Positions 1-6,203 are shown, counted from the stretch's first letter. The stretch: 6,549 nucleotides of DNA from Flavobacteriaceae bacterium UBA5079 (GCA_002414705.1 DIAL01000018.1:108310-114858); one strand, 5' to 3'. Program-made: numbers and translations. The notes: generated by a model from the sequence alone, not told the origin.

Positions 1-177
1 AACTTCACCAGGAGCAGCTCCCATTAGTTCTTCGGCAGTAACTCGACTATCTGAACAACCTATATATAAAAGTTCCGGATTTTGTCCGTCACCTAATTCT
101 TTAAAATAATTAGAGTCCACCTCTAATTTATTCTGAATCCACTCATTATTATTATCAAAAACTGTTTTTAAATCCAT
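1..177 (-). CDS. can: Beta-carbonic anhydrase, Can type (partial, N-terminal 59 residues)
   Basis: This is the first 59 residues of a zinc beta-carbonic anhydrase, which interconverts CO2 and bicarbonate in the cytoplasm. The start is the ATG at 177-175, and the frame stays open to the left edge, so the C-terminal part, including the His and second Cys zinc ligands, lies outside the window. The visible sequence contains IGCSDSRV at residues 39-46. C41 is a zinc ligand, and D43 with R45 form the catalytic Asp-Arg pair. The order NNEWIQNKL, then FKELGDGQNPELLYIGCSDSR, then AEELMGAAPGE closely follows the E. coli Can (YadF) N-terminus as I remember it. No signal peptide is seen. The start lies 5 bp after the stop of the SulP gene and follows a TAAAAATT leader, so the two are almost certainly co-transcribed. 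It is a different beta-CA subtype from the one at 2283-2912. Confidence 0.93.
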   Translation of the reverse strand, partial: MDLKTVFDNNNEWIQNKLEVDSNYFKELGDGQNPELLYIGCSDSRVTAEELMGAAPGEV

Positions 178-182
178 AATTT

Positions 183-2054
183 TTAATATTTATCTTTTAC
201 ATTATTTTTTATCCAAAGCATACATTCTTTAAATGTAGCAAAAATATGGTCTTGAGGTATTAAATCTGGTATGATATCTATACGTTCCATCATATATTGT
301 GGCTGCTTTAATAATCCCACAAAAAGTACAGTAACATTATTTTTATTTAATTCATGAAGCACATCTTCCATTGCATATAAACCAGATTGATCCATATACT
401 GCATACGACCTAACCGAATGACGACTGTTTTAGCCGTAAGCGGAATTTGTGCTGCTAGACTCTGAAAATCGCTAGTTGAACCAAAAAACAAAGGCCCTTT
501 TAAGTGCTTAATAAACACTTCTTCTTTTAATTTTTCTGGAAAACCAGCCTCATCCTCCCAAGCTTTTTCTTTTGAAAGTGATTTAACATCTGACCGTTTT
601 GCGGTTAAATCGCCAATAGTTTTCATAAACATTAAGGACGCTATTATCAATCCAATTCCTACTGCATATACCAAATTCCAGAATGTTGATAGCAATAATA
701 CAATTAGCATAATTAACACCTCTGAACTCAATTTTAATGGTCCAATTTTCATGTCTTTTGGCAAACTTGGAATAGCTTTTAAGCCTTTGTAATCCATAAC
801 ACCAATACCAACCGTTATTAAAATACCAGCTAAAACAGCAGCAGGAATATCTGATGCTAGTCCTGGTAATCCAGGAATTAACAGAATACACAATAATAAC
901 AAACCTGCAAACATACCAGACAGCTTGGTTTTACCTCCAGAATTAATATTTACAACAGTACGAATGGTTGCACCTGCACCTGGAATACCTCCAAAAAAAG
1001 CTGCAATACTATTACCAATACCTTGACCTACTAATTCCTTGTTGGGTTTGTGTTTTGTTTTGGTCATATTATCGGCAACCACACTGGTTAATAAGGAGTC
1101 TATAGACCCTAATAATGCCAATGTTAAAGCCGTAAAGATATACGGTGTTATGGTGCTCAATTTAAAGTTGGTAATAATCTCCAAATTTGGAATTGGCAAA
1201 CCGCTAGGAATTTCTTCAATAGGTCTGTAGTTTAGACCAAATACCATAGCAACTCCAGACATAACCACCAAGGCCACCAAGGTACTTGGCACAACCGTAG
1301 TAATCCGTTTAAAGCCGTAAATAATAATAATAGTTCCTAAAGCCAAGAGTACTTCTAGCCAACTAATATTTTGTAGTGCACGACCTATAACTTTAAAAGT
1401 TCCTAAAACACCTGATGCTTCTTTAGCTGCCAAAGTTTTAGACTCTTTTAAAATATCGGCTTCAGTAACCAATTCGGCACGTTTAATTGTTTCTTTAAAA
1501 TCTTCTAAAACTAAAATACCTTCACCTGCTTCTTCAATTAAAATATTTTCAAGTATAACCTCTTCTGCTTTGGGTTTAAAGGTGTTTACAAATTCGGTAT
1601 CTTCTTTTGGATAATAGCCAACAGCTGGAAGAATTTGTGTAACTAAAATAATAACACCAATTGCTGTCATAAATCCTGATACAACTGGATATGGTATATA
1701 CCGAATGTATTTCCCTAAACCCAAAGTACCTAATCCTATTTGAATTAAACCTGCTAATAAAAAGACGGTTAAAATAGCTGGCAACGCTTTTGTAACATCG
1801 CCATCATTAGTAGCAATTATACCAGCAATAACTACCATGCTTACGGCTGTCATTGGTGCTGTTGGTCCAGAAATTTGTGTGTTTGTCCCTCCAAATAGTG
1901 CAGCAAAAAAACTAATAAAAATTGCACCATAAAGGCCTGCACTTGGTCCTAGTCCTGAGGACACACCAAACGCTAAAGCCAATGGTAAAGCAACAATACC
2001 AGCAGTAATACCTCCAAAAGCATCACCTTTGAAGTTTGAAAATAGGCTCTTCAT
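183..2054 (-). CDS. SulP family inorganic anion transporter, BicA-like probable Na+/bicarbonate symporter with STAS domain
   Basis: This inner-membrane SulP/SLC26 transporter has 623 residues from the ATG at 2054-2052. An in-frame TTG three codons upstream (2063) would add only M-T-I and is less likely. The transmembrane part covers about residues 12-480 (14 segments expected for the family), followed by a cytoplasmic STAS domain at about 512-617 with an intact MDQSGL motif (D555, S557, G558). Landmarks are ALPLALAFG in TM1, SGPTAP in TM3, GSIDSLLTS in TM8 and IPGAGATIRTVVNINSGGK in TM10. D319, T323 and G361-A362-T363 match the spacing I recall for the sodium site of cyanobacterial BicA (D258, T262, G300-T302), which supports sodium-coupled bicarbonate uptake. 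An unusual charged insert sits at residues 145-229. The gene follows a 228-bp gap and is directly followed by a carbonic anhydrase gene, which also points to bicarbonate. Sulfate or another anion cannot be excluded from sequence alone. Confidence 0.88.
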   Translation of the reverse strand: MKSLFSNFKGDAFGGITAGIVALPLALAFGVSSGLGPSAGLYGAIFISFFAALFGGTNTQISGPTAPMTAVSMVVIAGIIATNDGDVTKALPAILTVFLLAGLIQIGLGTLGLGKYIRYIPYPVVSGFMTAIGVIILVTQILPAVGYYPKEDTEFVNTFKPKAEEVILENILIEEAGEGILVLEDFKETIKRAELVTEADILKESKTLAAKEASGVLGTFKVIGRALQNISWLEVLLALGTIIIIYGFKRITTVVPSTLVALVVMSGVAMVFGLNYRPIEEIPSGLPIPNLEIITNFKLSTITPYIFTALTLALLGSIDSLLTSVVADNMTKTKHKPNKELVGQGIGNSIAAFFGGIPGAGATIRTVVNINSGGKTKLSGMFAGLLLLCILLIPGLPGLASDIPAAVLAGILITVGIGVMDYKGLKAIPSLPKDMKIGPLKLSSEVLIMLIVLLLSTFWNLVYAVGIGLIIASLMFMKTIGDLTAKRSDVKSLSKEKAWEDEAGFPEKLKEEVFIKHLKGPLFFGSTSDFQSLAAQIPLTAKTVVIRLGRMQYMDQSGLYAMEDVLHELNKNNVTVLFVGLLKQPQYMMERIDIIPDLIPQDHIFATFKECMLWIKNNVKDKY

Positions 2055-2150
2055 AATTGTCAATTATAGTTTTCATGTAATTTATAGAATAAATACCCTA
2101 AATTAAATCATTTGAGGTAATTACTTTAAAGTTAGCTTAAAATACCGCGC

Positions 2151-2169
2151 AATTACTTTTTAAGTAATT
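2151..2169. repeat. Short inverted repeat AATTACTT / AAGTAATT before the BicA-like gene
   Basis: Two perfect 8-bp arms, AATTACTT at 2151-2158 and AAGTAATT at 2162-2169, flank a 3-base spacer. A third AATTACTT, in direct orientation, lies at 2119-2126 and runs into the 10-bp palindrome ACTTTAAAGT (2123-2132). The element is about 100 bp upstream of the transporter start, inside the 228-bp gap, so it could be an operator or a weak hairpin in the leader. It is AT-rich and could be chance. Confidence 0.3.
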
Positions 2170-2220
2170 ATGTGTATCCAAATTCTATAAAAAGTTTATG
2201 GCATATTGAAAACCAATGAG

Positions 2221-2228
2221 CAAAATTA
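2221..2228 (-). promoter_or_regulatory. Candidate Bacteroidota -7 promoter element for the BicA-like SulP/can unit
   Basis: On the minus strand this reads TAATTTTG, an exact match to the Bacteroidota -7 consensus TAnnTTTG. It lies in the 228-bp gap between the carbonic anhydrase stop (2283) and the transporter start (2054). No good TTTG-type -33 element is visible about 19-21 bp upstream. The implied leader would be long, roughly 160 nt, and would contain the inverted repeat at 2151-2169. An 8-base AT-rich match is expected fairly often by chance, so this is only a candidate. Confidence 0.3.
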
Positions 2229-2282
2229 AACCTCATTACATGTAAAAAATAAGGTAACATTAAAAAATTAATATCTTAAATT

Positions 2283-2912
2283 TTACTTGAAAAAACTTAC
2301 CGCTCCTGTATTAATATCATACATAGCTCCCACTATCATGATTTCGCCATTTTTTTCCATTTCGCTTAAAACTAAACTCTCGGCATGAATTCGATCTATT
2401 GTTAATTCCACATTTTTTTCAGAAACGGTATCTACAAAATCTAAGTTTTTAGAGTTTCTTAAACTTACATCTTGAGGTTCAGAAACAGCACCTACAGCTG
2501 GTTTAATTTTACTTAACATTTTTGTTAAGTTTCCTAATTTAGCATCATCGCAAGCACCTTTTATTGCACCACAACTAGTGTGACCTAAAACTACAATAAG
2601 TTTAGTTCCAGCTAGTTTACAACCAAATTCCATACTACCTAGAATATCTTCATTCACAAAATTTCCAGCAATTCGAACGCTAAATATATCTCCCAAACCT
2701 TGATCGAAAACTAGTTCGGCAGATACTCTAGAATCGATACAACTTAAAATTGTAGCAAATGGAAATTGCCCATCACTGGTATCATTTACTTGTTCCAACA
2801 AATTTCTGTTAGCTTTTAGGTTATTTTGGAATCTAATATTACCTTCTTTTAAATAATCTAATGACTTTTTAGGGGTCATTGTTGCTTGAGTTTCTCTTGT
2901 ATGTGCTTTCAT
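2283..2912 (-). CDS. Beta-carbonic anhydrase (complete, cytoplasmic)
   Basis: This complete 209-residue beta-carbonic anhydrase catalyses zinc-dependent hydration of CO2 to bicarbonate and the reverse. ILSCIDSRV at residues 55-63 gives zinc ligand C58 and the D60-R62 pair, and LGHTSCGAIKGAC at 109-121 gives zinc ligands H111 and C114. The chain ends with the family's typical YDINTGAVSF strand. The length is normal for the family, and no signal peptide is present, so it should act in the cytoplasm. The ATG at 2912 is preferred over the internal Met12 because MKAHTRETQ resembles the start of flavobacterial homologues as I recall them and because a TTAAAAATAAAAAT leader precedes it. It starts 12 bp after the UspA-like gene. 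The order SulP, Usp-like, CA suggests the enzyme works on bicarbonate delivered by the upstream transporter. It differs clearly from the Can-type enzyme at the left edge, so the locus carries two subtypes. Confidence 0.95.
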   Translation of the reverse strand: MKAHTRETQATMTPKKSLDYLKEGNIRFQNNLKANRNLLEQVNDTSDGQFPFATILSCIDSRVSAELVFDQGLGDIFSVRIAGNFVNEDILGSMEFGCKLAGTKLIVVLGHTSCGAIKGACDDAKLGNLTKMLSKIKPAVGAVSEPQDVSLRNSKNLDFVDTVSEKNVELTIDRIHAESLVLSEMEKNGEIMIVGAMYDINTGAVSFFK

Positions 2913-2924
2913 ATATTTTTATTT

Positions 2925-3731
2925 TTAATTACTATATCCAGAGATTAAAAGAGACACATTAAGTTTATCTATCATGCTTTTAATATCCAATTCTTTTACA
3001 TTGTTTTGTTTTATTTCCTTATTATTATTTCTATTTATTAGAAGTAAGTTAATACTACTTTTTGATAAATAGTTGGATAGATTTTGTACCGTATTATCAT
3101 TATGTTCGAAGACAAAGTCTGTGGAATTTGCTTCTATATTAACATCTACATTATTCAGTTTTTCCGCAAAACTAAATGTCTTTAATGAATCTTTAGCTCC
3201 TGTAAAAAAACCTTGTGGAAATTCATTTTCCATAAAACCAAATTCACTATTAAGAATACCTAAAATCAATGCTTGGTCTGTTTCGACTGCCTGATCGTTA
3301 TTAACAATCAGGACGATTCCTTTATGATTTTTTAAAACGAACTCGGTGATACTATCTCCTAAAAGATTAATTGGTTTAGATTTTCGTTTTCCTAAAACAA
3401 TAATATCTGGATTATTTTTAGCTATATAATCTCCGATTTCATTCTTAATATTTCCAAATGCATAACTATGGTCAATTTCTATATTATGAGTTTTGGCAAC
3501 AGAATCGACTAATTTTCCTATTTTTTTTCTAATTAATGTATGCTGTTCACTAATTGTCCGAAATGCAGATAATTGACTATCCCTTTTAACCACATCAATT
3601 GGTTTTTTAACATGAAAAAAGTGTAAATTTTTATCAATTTTTTTTGTTAGACTAATGGTACTTTTTAATAATCTGCTATTGGATTCTTTCAAGTCAGAAA
3701 GCACCAAAATATTATATTTATTTTTTTCCAT
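2925..3731 (-). CDS. UspA-like two-domain universal stress protein family member
   Basis: This 268-residue soluble protein has a tandem universal-stress-protein fold. Domain 1 (about 5-145) starts with the beta strand YNILVLSDL and ends with DIIVLGKRKSKP, then LLGDSITEFVLKNHKGIVLIV, the usual end of a UspA domain. The nucleotide-binding loop is degenerate. The classical G-x2-G-x9-G-S/T pattern is reduced to G114, K117 in place of the second Gly, a loop about two residues shorter, and G125-D-S127. ATP binding is therefore doubtful. Domain 2 (about 146-268) is short and strongly diverged, recognisable mainly by strands such as INLLLINR and VSLLISGY. No membrane segment or signal peptide is seen. 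It lies 6 bp after the SulP stop and 12 bp before the carbonic anhydrase start, so it is an integral operon member. A role in sensing or regulating the transporter or the enzyme is inference only. Confidence 0.78.
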   Translation of the reverse strand: MEKNKYNILVLSDLKESNSRLLKSTISLTKKIDKNLHFFHVKKPIDVVKRDSQLSAFRTISEQHTLIRKKIGKLVDSVAKTHNIEIDHSYAFGNIKNEIGDYIAKNNPDIIVLGKRKSKPINLLGDSITEFVLKNHKGIVLIVNNDQAVETDQALILGILNSEFGFMENEFPQGFFTGAKDSLKTFSFAEKLNNVDVNIEANSTDFVFEHNDNTVQNLSNYLSKSSINLLLINRNNNKEIKQNNVKELDIKSMIDKLNVSLLISGYSN

Positions 3732-3737
3732 GGAGTT

Positions 3738-5330
3738 CTAACTTAAACTAATATTAGATTTTGGCCTTAATTGAAAGAACTCAATAAAACTTGGTGGGTT
3801 TTCTACAACACCACGTTTTGAAATTAGTTTGATGTCAATATTTCTTTCCTTTGCTTTAAACGCAAAATCTTCAAGAATTTCTATTATATCATAATCTAAA
3901 TATCTTGTTTTTCTAACATCAAATTCTAAATAAGTATCTCTTGGTAAGCTATCTAATTCTTTCAAAATTGCCCCTTTGTTAAAGAAGGTTACTTCCTCTG
4001 CAAGTTCCATTTTAATTCTATGTTTTCCGTTACTATTATCTTCAATATGAAGAAAATGAGAGTTTTGATAGCTTTTTAATAATATCACAACAATACCAAC
4101 AGCTAAACCTAAACCAATTCCAACTAATAAGTCAGTAAAAACAATTCCGAATACGGTTACAAAAAATGGAACAGATTGCTTCCAACCGAGTTTATACATT
4201 TTCATGAATAAAGCTGGTTTTGCTAGTTTATAACCAACAATCAATAAAATTGCTGCTAATACTGAAAGAGGAATCTTATTAAGTAAGGTTGGAATTAAAA
4301 TAACCGAAATTAATAATAAAAACCCATGAATAATAGCAGATAATTTACTCTTTCCACCAGATTGAATGTTAGCAGAGCTTCGCACAATTACTTGAGTTAT
4401 TGGAAGACCTCCAACCAAACCAGATAATATATTACCTGTACCTTGAGCTAATAATTCTCTATTTGTAGGTGTTACATTTTTTTCTGGATCTAGTTTATCT
4501 GTTGCCTCAACGCACAATAAAGTTTCTAAACTTGCTACTAAAGCAATTGTGAAAGCAATTACCCAAACTTCTGGATTTGTTATGGCTGAAAAGTTAGGAA
4601 AACTAAACTGGCCAATAAAAGAATCAAAACTATCTGGAACTGGCACACTCACTAAATGCGAATCTGAAATAGCAAGTGCTTCGTTAGATTGAGTTATAAC
4701 GTAAAATATTATTCCTACAACAACTGCAACTAAAGGCCCTTGAATGATTTCAAAAAATTTTCCTTTTTTAACTAACACGTTGCTCCACAACAATAATATT
4801 GCTAATGATATAAATCCAATTATCATTGAACCTATTATGAGGTTATCAAAAATATGCCAAATAGCAGAAAACGTGTTTTCTCCTGAAGTTTCAAAAAAAC
4901 TATCTGCTCCTTCAGGCTCTGCATCGTAACCAAAAAAGTGAGGAATTTGTTTTAAAATAATGATAATTCCTATACCAGTTAGCATACCTTTGATAACTGA
5001 TGAAGGGAAATAATATCCAATAATTCCGGCTCTTAATACACCAAATAGTAATTGAATAATTCCACCTAAGACAACCGCAACCAAGAAGTTTTCATAACCT
5101 CCCAAAGTACCAATTGCTGTTAATACAATAGCCGCTAAACCTGCTGCTGGACCACTTACTCCAATTTTTGAACCACTTAAACTTCCTACTACAATTCCCC
5201 CAATAATTCCTGCAATTAATCCTGAAAATAAGGGTGCTCCACTTGCAAGAGCAATACCTAAACACAATGGCAAGGCAACAAAAAATACAACGACACTTGC
5301 AGGCAAGTCGCTTTTTAAAGTTTTTAACAT
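3738..5330 (-). CDS. SulP family inorganic anion transporter (probable bicarbonate transporter) with degenerate STAS domain
   Basis: This is a 530-residue inner-membrane SulP/SLC26 transporter with an ATG start at 5330. The membrane part covers about residues 9-420, with FFVALPLCLGIALASG in TM1, GVSGPAAGL in TM3, LVASLETLLCVEATDKLD in and after TM8, and GGLPITQVIVRSSANIQSGG in TM10. The TM10 pattern VIVRSSAN is what I recall from SulP proteins next to or fused with carbonic anhydrases, and a carbonic anhydrase gene does follow in this operon. TM8 carries E269 where BicA has its sodium-site Asp. Glu is found in SLC26Dg and DauA, which favours proton coupling or exchange. The STAS-like tail (about 436-525) lacks the D-x-S-G motif and has LDYD there instead. 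The protein is about 90 residues shorter than the second SulP in the window, mainly because it lacks the long TM5-TM6 insert and has a shorter tail. Bicarbonate as substrate is inferred from context. Confidence 0.88.
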   Translation of the reverse strand: MLKTLKSDLPASVVVFFVALPLCLGIALASGAPLFSGLIAGIIGGIVVGSLSGSKIGVSGPAAGLAAIVLTAIGTLGGYENFLVAVVLGGIIQLLFGVLRAGIIGYYFPSSVIKGMLTGIGIIIILKQIPHFFGYDAEPEGADSFFETSGENTFSAIWHIFDNLIIGSMIIGFISLAILLLWSNVLVKKGKFFEIIQGPLVAVVVGIIFYVITQSNEALAISDSHLVSVPVPDSFDSFIGQFSFPNFSAITNPEVWVIAFTIALVASLETLLCVEATDKLDPEKNVTPTNRELLAQGTGNILSGLVGGLPITQVIVRSSANIQSGGKSKLSAIIHGFLLLISVILIPTLLNKIPLSVLAAILLIVGYKLAKPALFMKMYKLGWKQSVPFFVTVFGIVFTDLLVGIGLGLAVGIVVILLKSYQNSHFLHIEDNSNGKHRIKMELAEEVTFFNKGAILKELDSLPRDTYLEFDVRKTRYLDYDIIEILEDFAFKAKERNIDIKLISKRGVVENPPSFIEFFQLRPKSNISLS

Positions 5331-5349
5331 TTTATATAATGATTTTATC

Positions 5350-5370
5350 CTATTGAAAAGATTTCAACAG
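5350..5370 (-). promoter_or_regulatory. Palindrome/hairpin in the leader of the first SulP gene
   Basis: On the minus strand CTGTTGAAA and TTTCAATAG pair over 9 positions, with one G-T wobble and a 3-base loop. The element ends 20 bp before the SulP start codon, in an 88-bp gap. No T-run follows it, so it is not a standard intrinsic terminator. It could be a dimeric regulator site or an RNA hairpin near the ribosome-binding region. It is the best-formed inverted repeat in the window, but no known regulator motif was recognised. Confidence 0.35.
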
Positions 5371-5418
5371 GTATTTTAATATTTATTTGATGACAATAAA
5401 TGTCGAACGTATAAAATA

Positions 5419-5700
5419 TTAGATAAAATCTGGTGGTGGGAAAATTAAATTAAGATGTGGTTTAGGATATTGTTTAAACGTATATCCCAAATATTCTTTT
5501 GAATCCGTTGAAAACAAAGTATTAAGTTCATTAAAACTATCTTCAGATAATGAAAACTTAATATTCTCATTTTCTTCTTCGGCAATACTATAAAAATTGG
5601 ATACATCAACTGTATCGTCTAATGCAACAATTACTGCTGGCGCTGAAAGAAACGCCAAAAATAAAATAGAGAGCAAAATTGCAATAGTTTTTTTATTCAT
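5419..5700 (-). CDS. Small exported or membrane-anchored acidic protein, unknown function (paralogue of the next upstream gene)
   Basis: I do not recognise a named family. The 93-residue product starts MNKKTIAILL, with a hydrophobic segment at about residues 5-27 that fits a signal peptide or a single anchor. A possible cleavage site follows VIVA at 23-26. The remainder is acidic, with DDTVDVS at 28-34 and a Glu-rich patch at 41-45, and it should lie in the periplasm or outside the membrane. It ends in a striking Pro/aromatic tail, KPHLNLIFPPPDFI. Residues 1-45 align without gaps with the product at 5937-6203, with 17 identities including P21, D28, D29, D32, S34 and the EEE at 41-43. The ATG at 5700 fits the signal peptide start. 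It lies 88 bp before the SulP gene and may be co-transcribed with it. There is no enzyme motif. Confidence 0.65.
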   Translation of the reverse strand: MNKKTIAILLSILFLAFLSAPAVIVALDDTVDVSNFYSIAEEENENIKFSLSEDSFNELNTLFSTDSKEYLGYTFKQYPKPHLNLIFPPPDFI

Positions 5701-5936
5701 TCACTTGTTTTAAAATGTAAATATACACTTTTCAATTTGTTGGAATGTTAAGATAACTCTAAAACAAACTAAATAATTTGTTGTCTTTTGCAATCATACG
5801 TTAAAGAAATTAGTGTTTGCTGTAACATAGCAGACATAACTGATCAATAGAAAATATAAAAGAATGTTTTATTTCAGCTAGAAAAACCTTCATAAGAGCA
5901 GCAAACATAATAGTTGGTGTTAAATACGACAAGATT
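5701..5936. other. 236-bp non-coding gap between the two small paralogues
   Basis: No convincing gene is seen here. It holds the promoter candidate at 5765-5794 and a 9-bp inverted repeat, TGTTTGCTG at 5814-5822 and CAGCAAACA at 5899-5907, with 76 bp between the arms. The only minus-strand ATG frame of note (5908-5810, 32 residues) lacks any recognisable feature. No terminator-like hairpin with a T-run is visible. Confidence 0.6.
5765..5794 (-). promoter_or_regulatory. Candidate Bacteroidota-type promoter before the 93-residue small protein
   Basis: On the minus strand ATTG (5794-5791) is followed after 18 bp by TTAGTTTG (5772-5765). This matches the -33 TTG-type element and 7 of 8 bases of the TAnnTTTG -7 element used by Bacteroidota primary sigma factors. 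The implied leader to the ATG at 5700 is about 55-60 nt, a normal length. It lies in the 236-bp gap between the two small paralogues, where a separate promoter is plausible. The AT-rich background makes chance matches common. Confidence 0.35.
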
Positions 5937-6203
5937 TCATAATTTCAAATCCTGAAACAAGGATGTATAATTATCGGAAAGACTACTGGGTAGCTTATTT
6001 TGTGCAAAATAAGTTACCTGATTATCCGTTTCTTTTGAAGGGGATTTTAGTTCATAATCATTCGCGTGATTTTCTTCCTCTTCGCTAGACGTTATTAGAA
6101 CAGAAATATCATAAGCATCGTCAATAACAGCCATTATACTTGGCACCACAAGAAAGGATGCAAATATGACCGAAAAGACCAAAGCAATGATTGTTTTGTT
6201 CAT
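5937..6203 (-). CDS. Small exported or membrane-anchored acidic protein, unknown function (paralogue of the next downstream gene)
   Basis: This 88-residue protein belongs to no named family I recognise. It begins MNKTIIALVFSVIFASFLVV, a hydrophobic segment at about residues 4-27 consistent with a signal peptide cleaved near SIMA (residues 22-25) or with an anchor. An acidic stretch follows, with IDDAYDIS at 27-34 and a Glu-rich EEEE at 41-44, then a polar, low-complexity C-terminal half. The first 45 residues align without gaps to the product at 5419-5700 (17 identities). The C-terminus differs: it lacks the PKPHLNLIFPPPDF tail and ends in SLFQDLKL with a TGA stop. The ATG at 6203 is set by the hydrophobic segment. 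It lies 46 bp after the BatE-like stop with no clear terminator or promoter between, so read-through from the bat operon is possible. Confidence 0.65.
   Translation of the reverse strand: MNKTIIALVFSVIFASFLVVPSIMAVIDDAYDISVLITSSEEEENHANDYELKSPSKETDNQVTYFAQNKLPSSLSDNYTSLFQDLKL

Noticed and set aside
583..891. 102-residue minus-strand frame inside the BicA-like SulP gene
   Set aside because: It lies in another frame of a well-supported transporter gene, and its translation is rich in Cys, Trp and Tyr like a shadow frame.
1039..1230. 63-residue plus-strand frame opposite the BicA-like SulP gene
   Set aside because: It is antisense to a conserved coding region and shows no features of its own.
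2055..2063. TTG start three codons upstream of the BicA-like SulP ATG (adds M-T-I)
   Set aside because: The ATG at 2054 follows immediately and gives the usual short SulP N-terminus; nothing supports use of the TTG.
2023..2076. 17-residue upstream reading frame on the minus strand (MKTIIDNYEEP...) overlapping the BicA-like SulP start in another frame
   Set aside because: It is short, has no leader-peptide character such as repeated amino acids, and is compatible with chance in AT-rich DNA.
3073..3294. 73-residue plus-strand frame opposite the Usp-like gene
   Set aside because: It is antisense to a gene that fits its operon; the frame is a shadow.
4744..4929. 61-residue plus-strand frame opposite the first SulP gene
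   Set aside because: It is antisense to a conserved transporter, with no independent support.
5810..5908. 32-residue minus-strand frame starting MFAALMKVF in the gap between the small paralogues
   Set aside because: It has no recognisable similarity to its neighbours and no clear leader or domain. Such frames are common by chance.
5937..5990. Possible frameshift at the end of the 88-residue small protein, since it lacks the Pro-rich tail of its paralogue
   Set aside because: The sequence after the TGA in the other frames does not restore a Pro-rich PKPHLN-PPP tail, so the shorter end is probably genuine.
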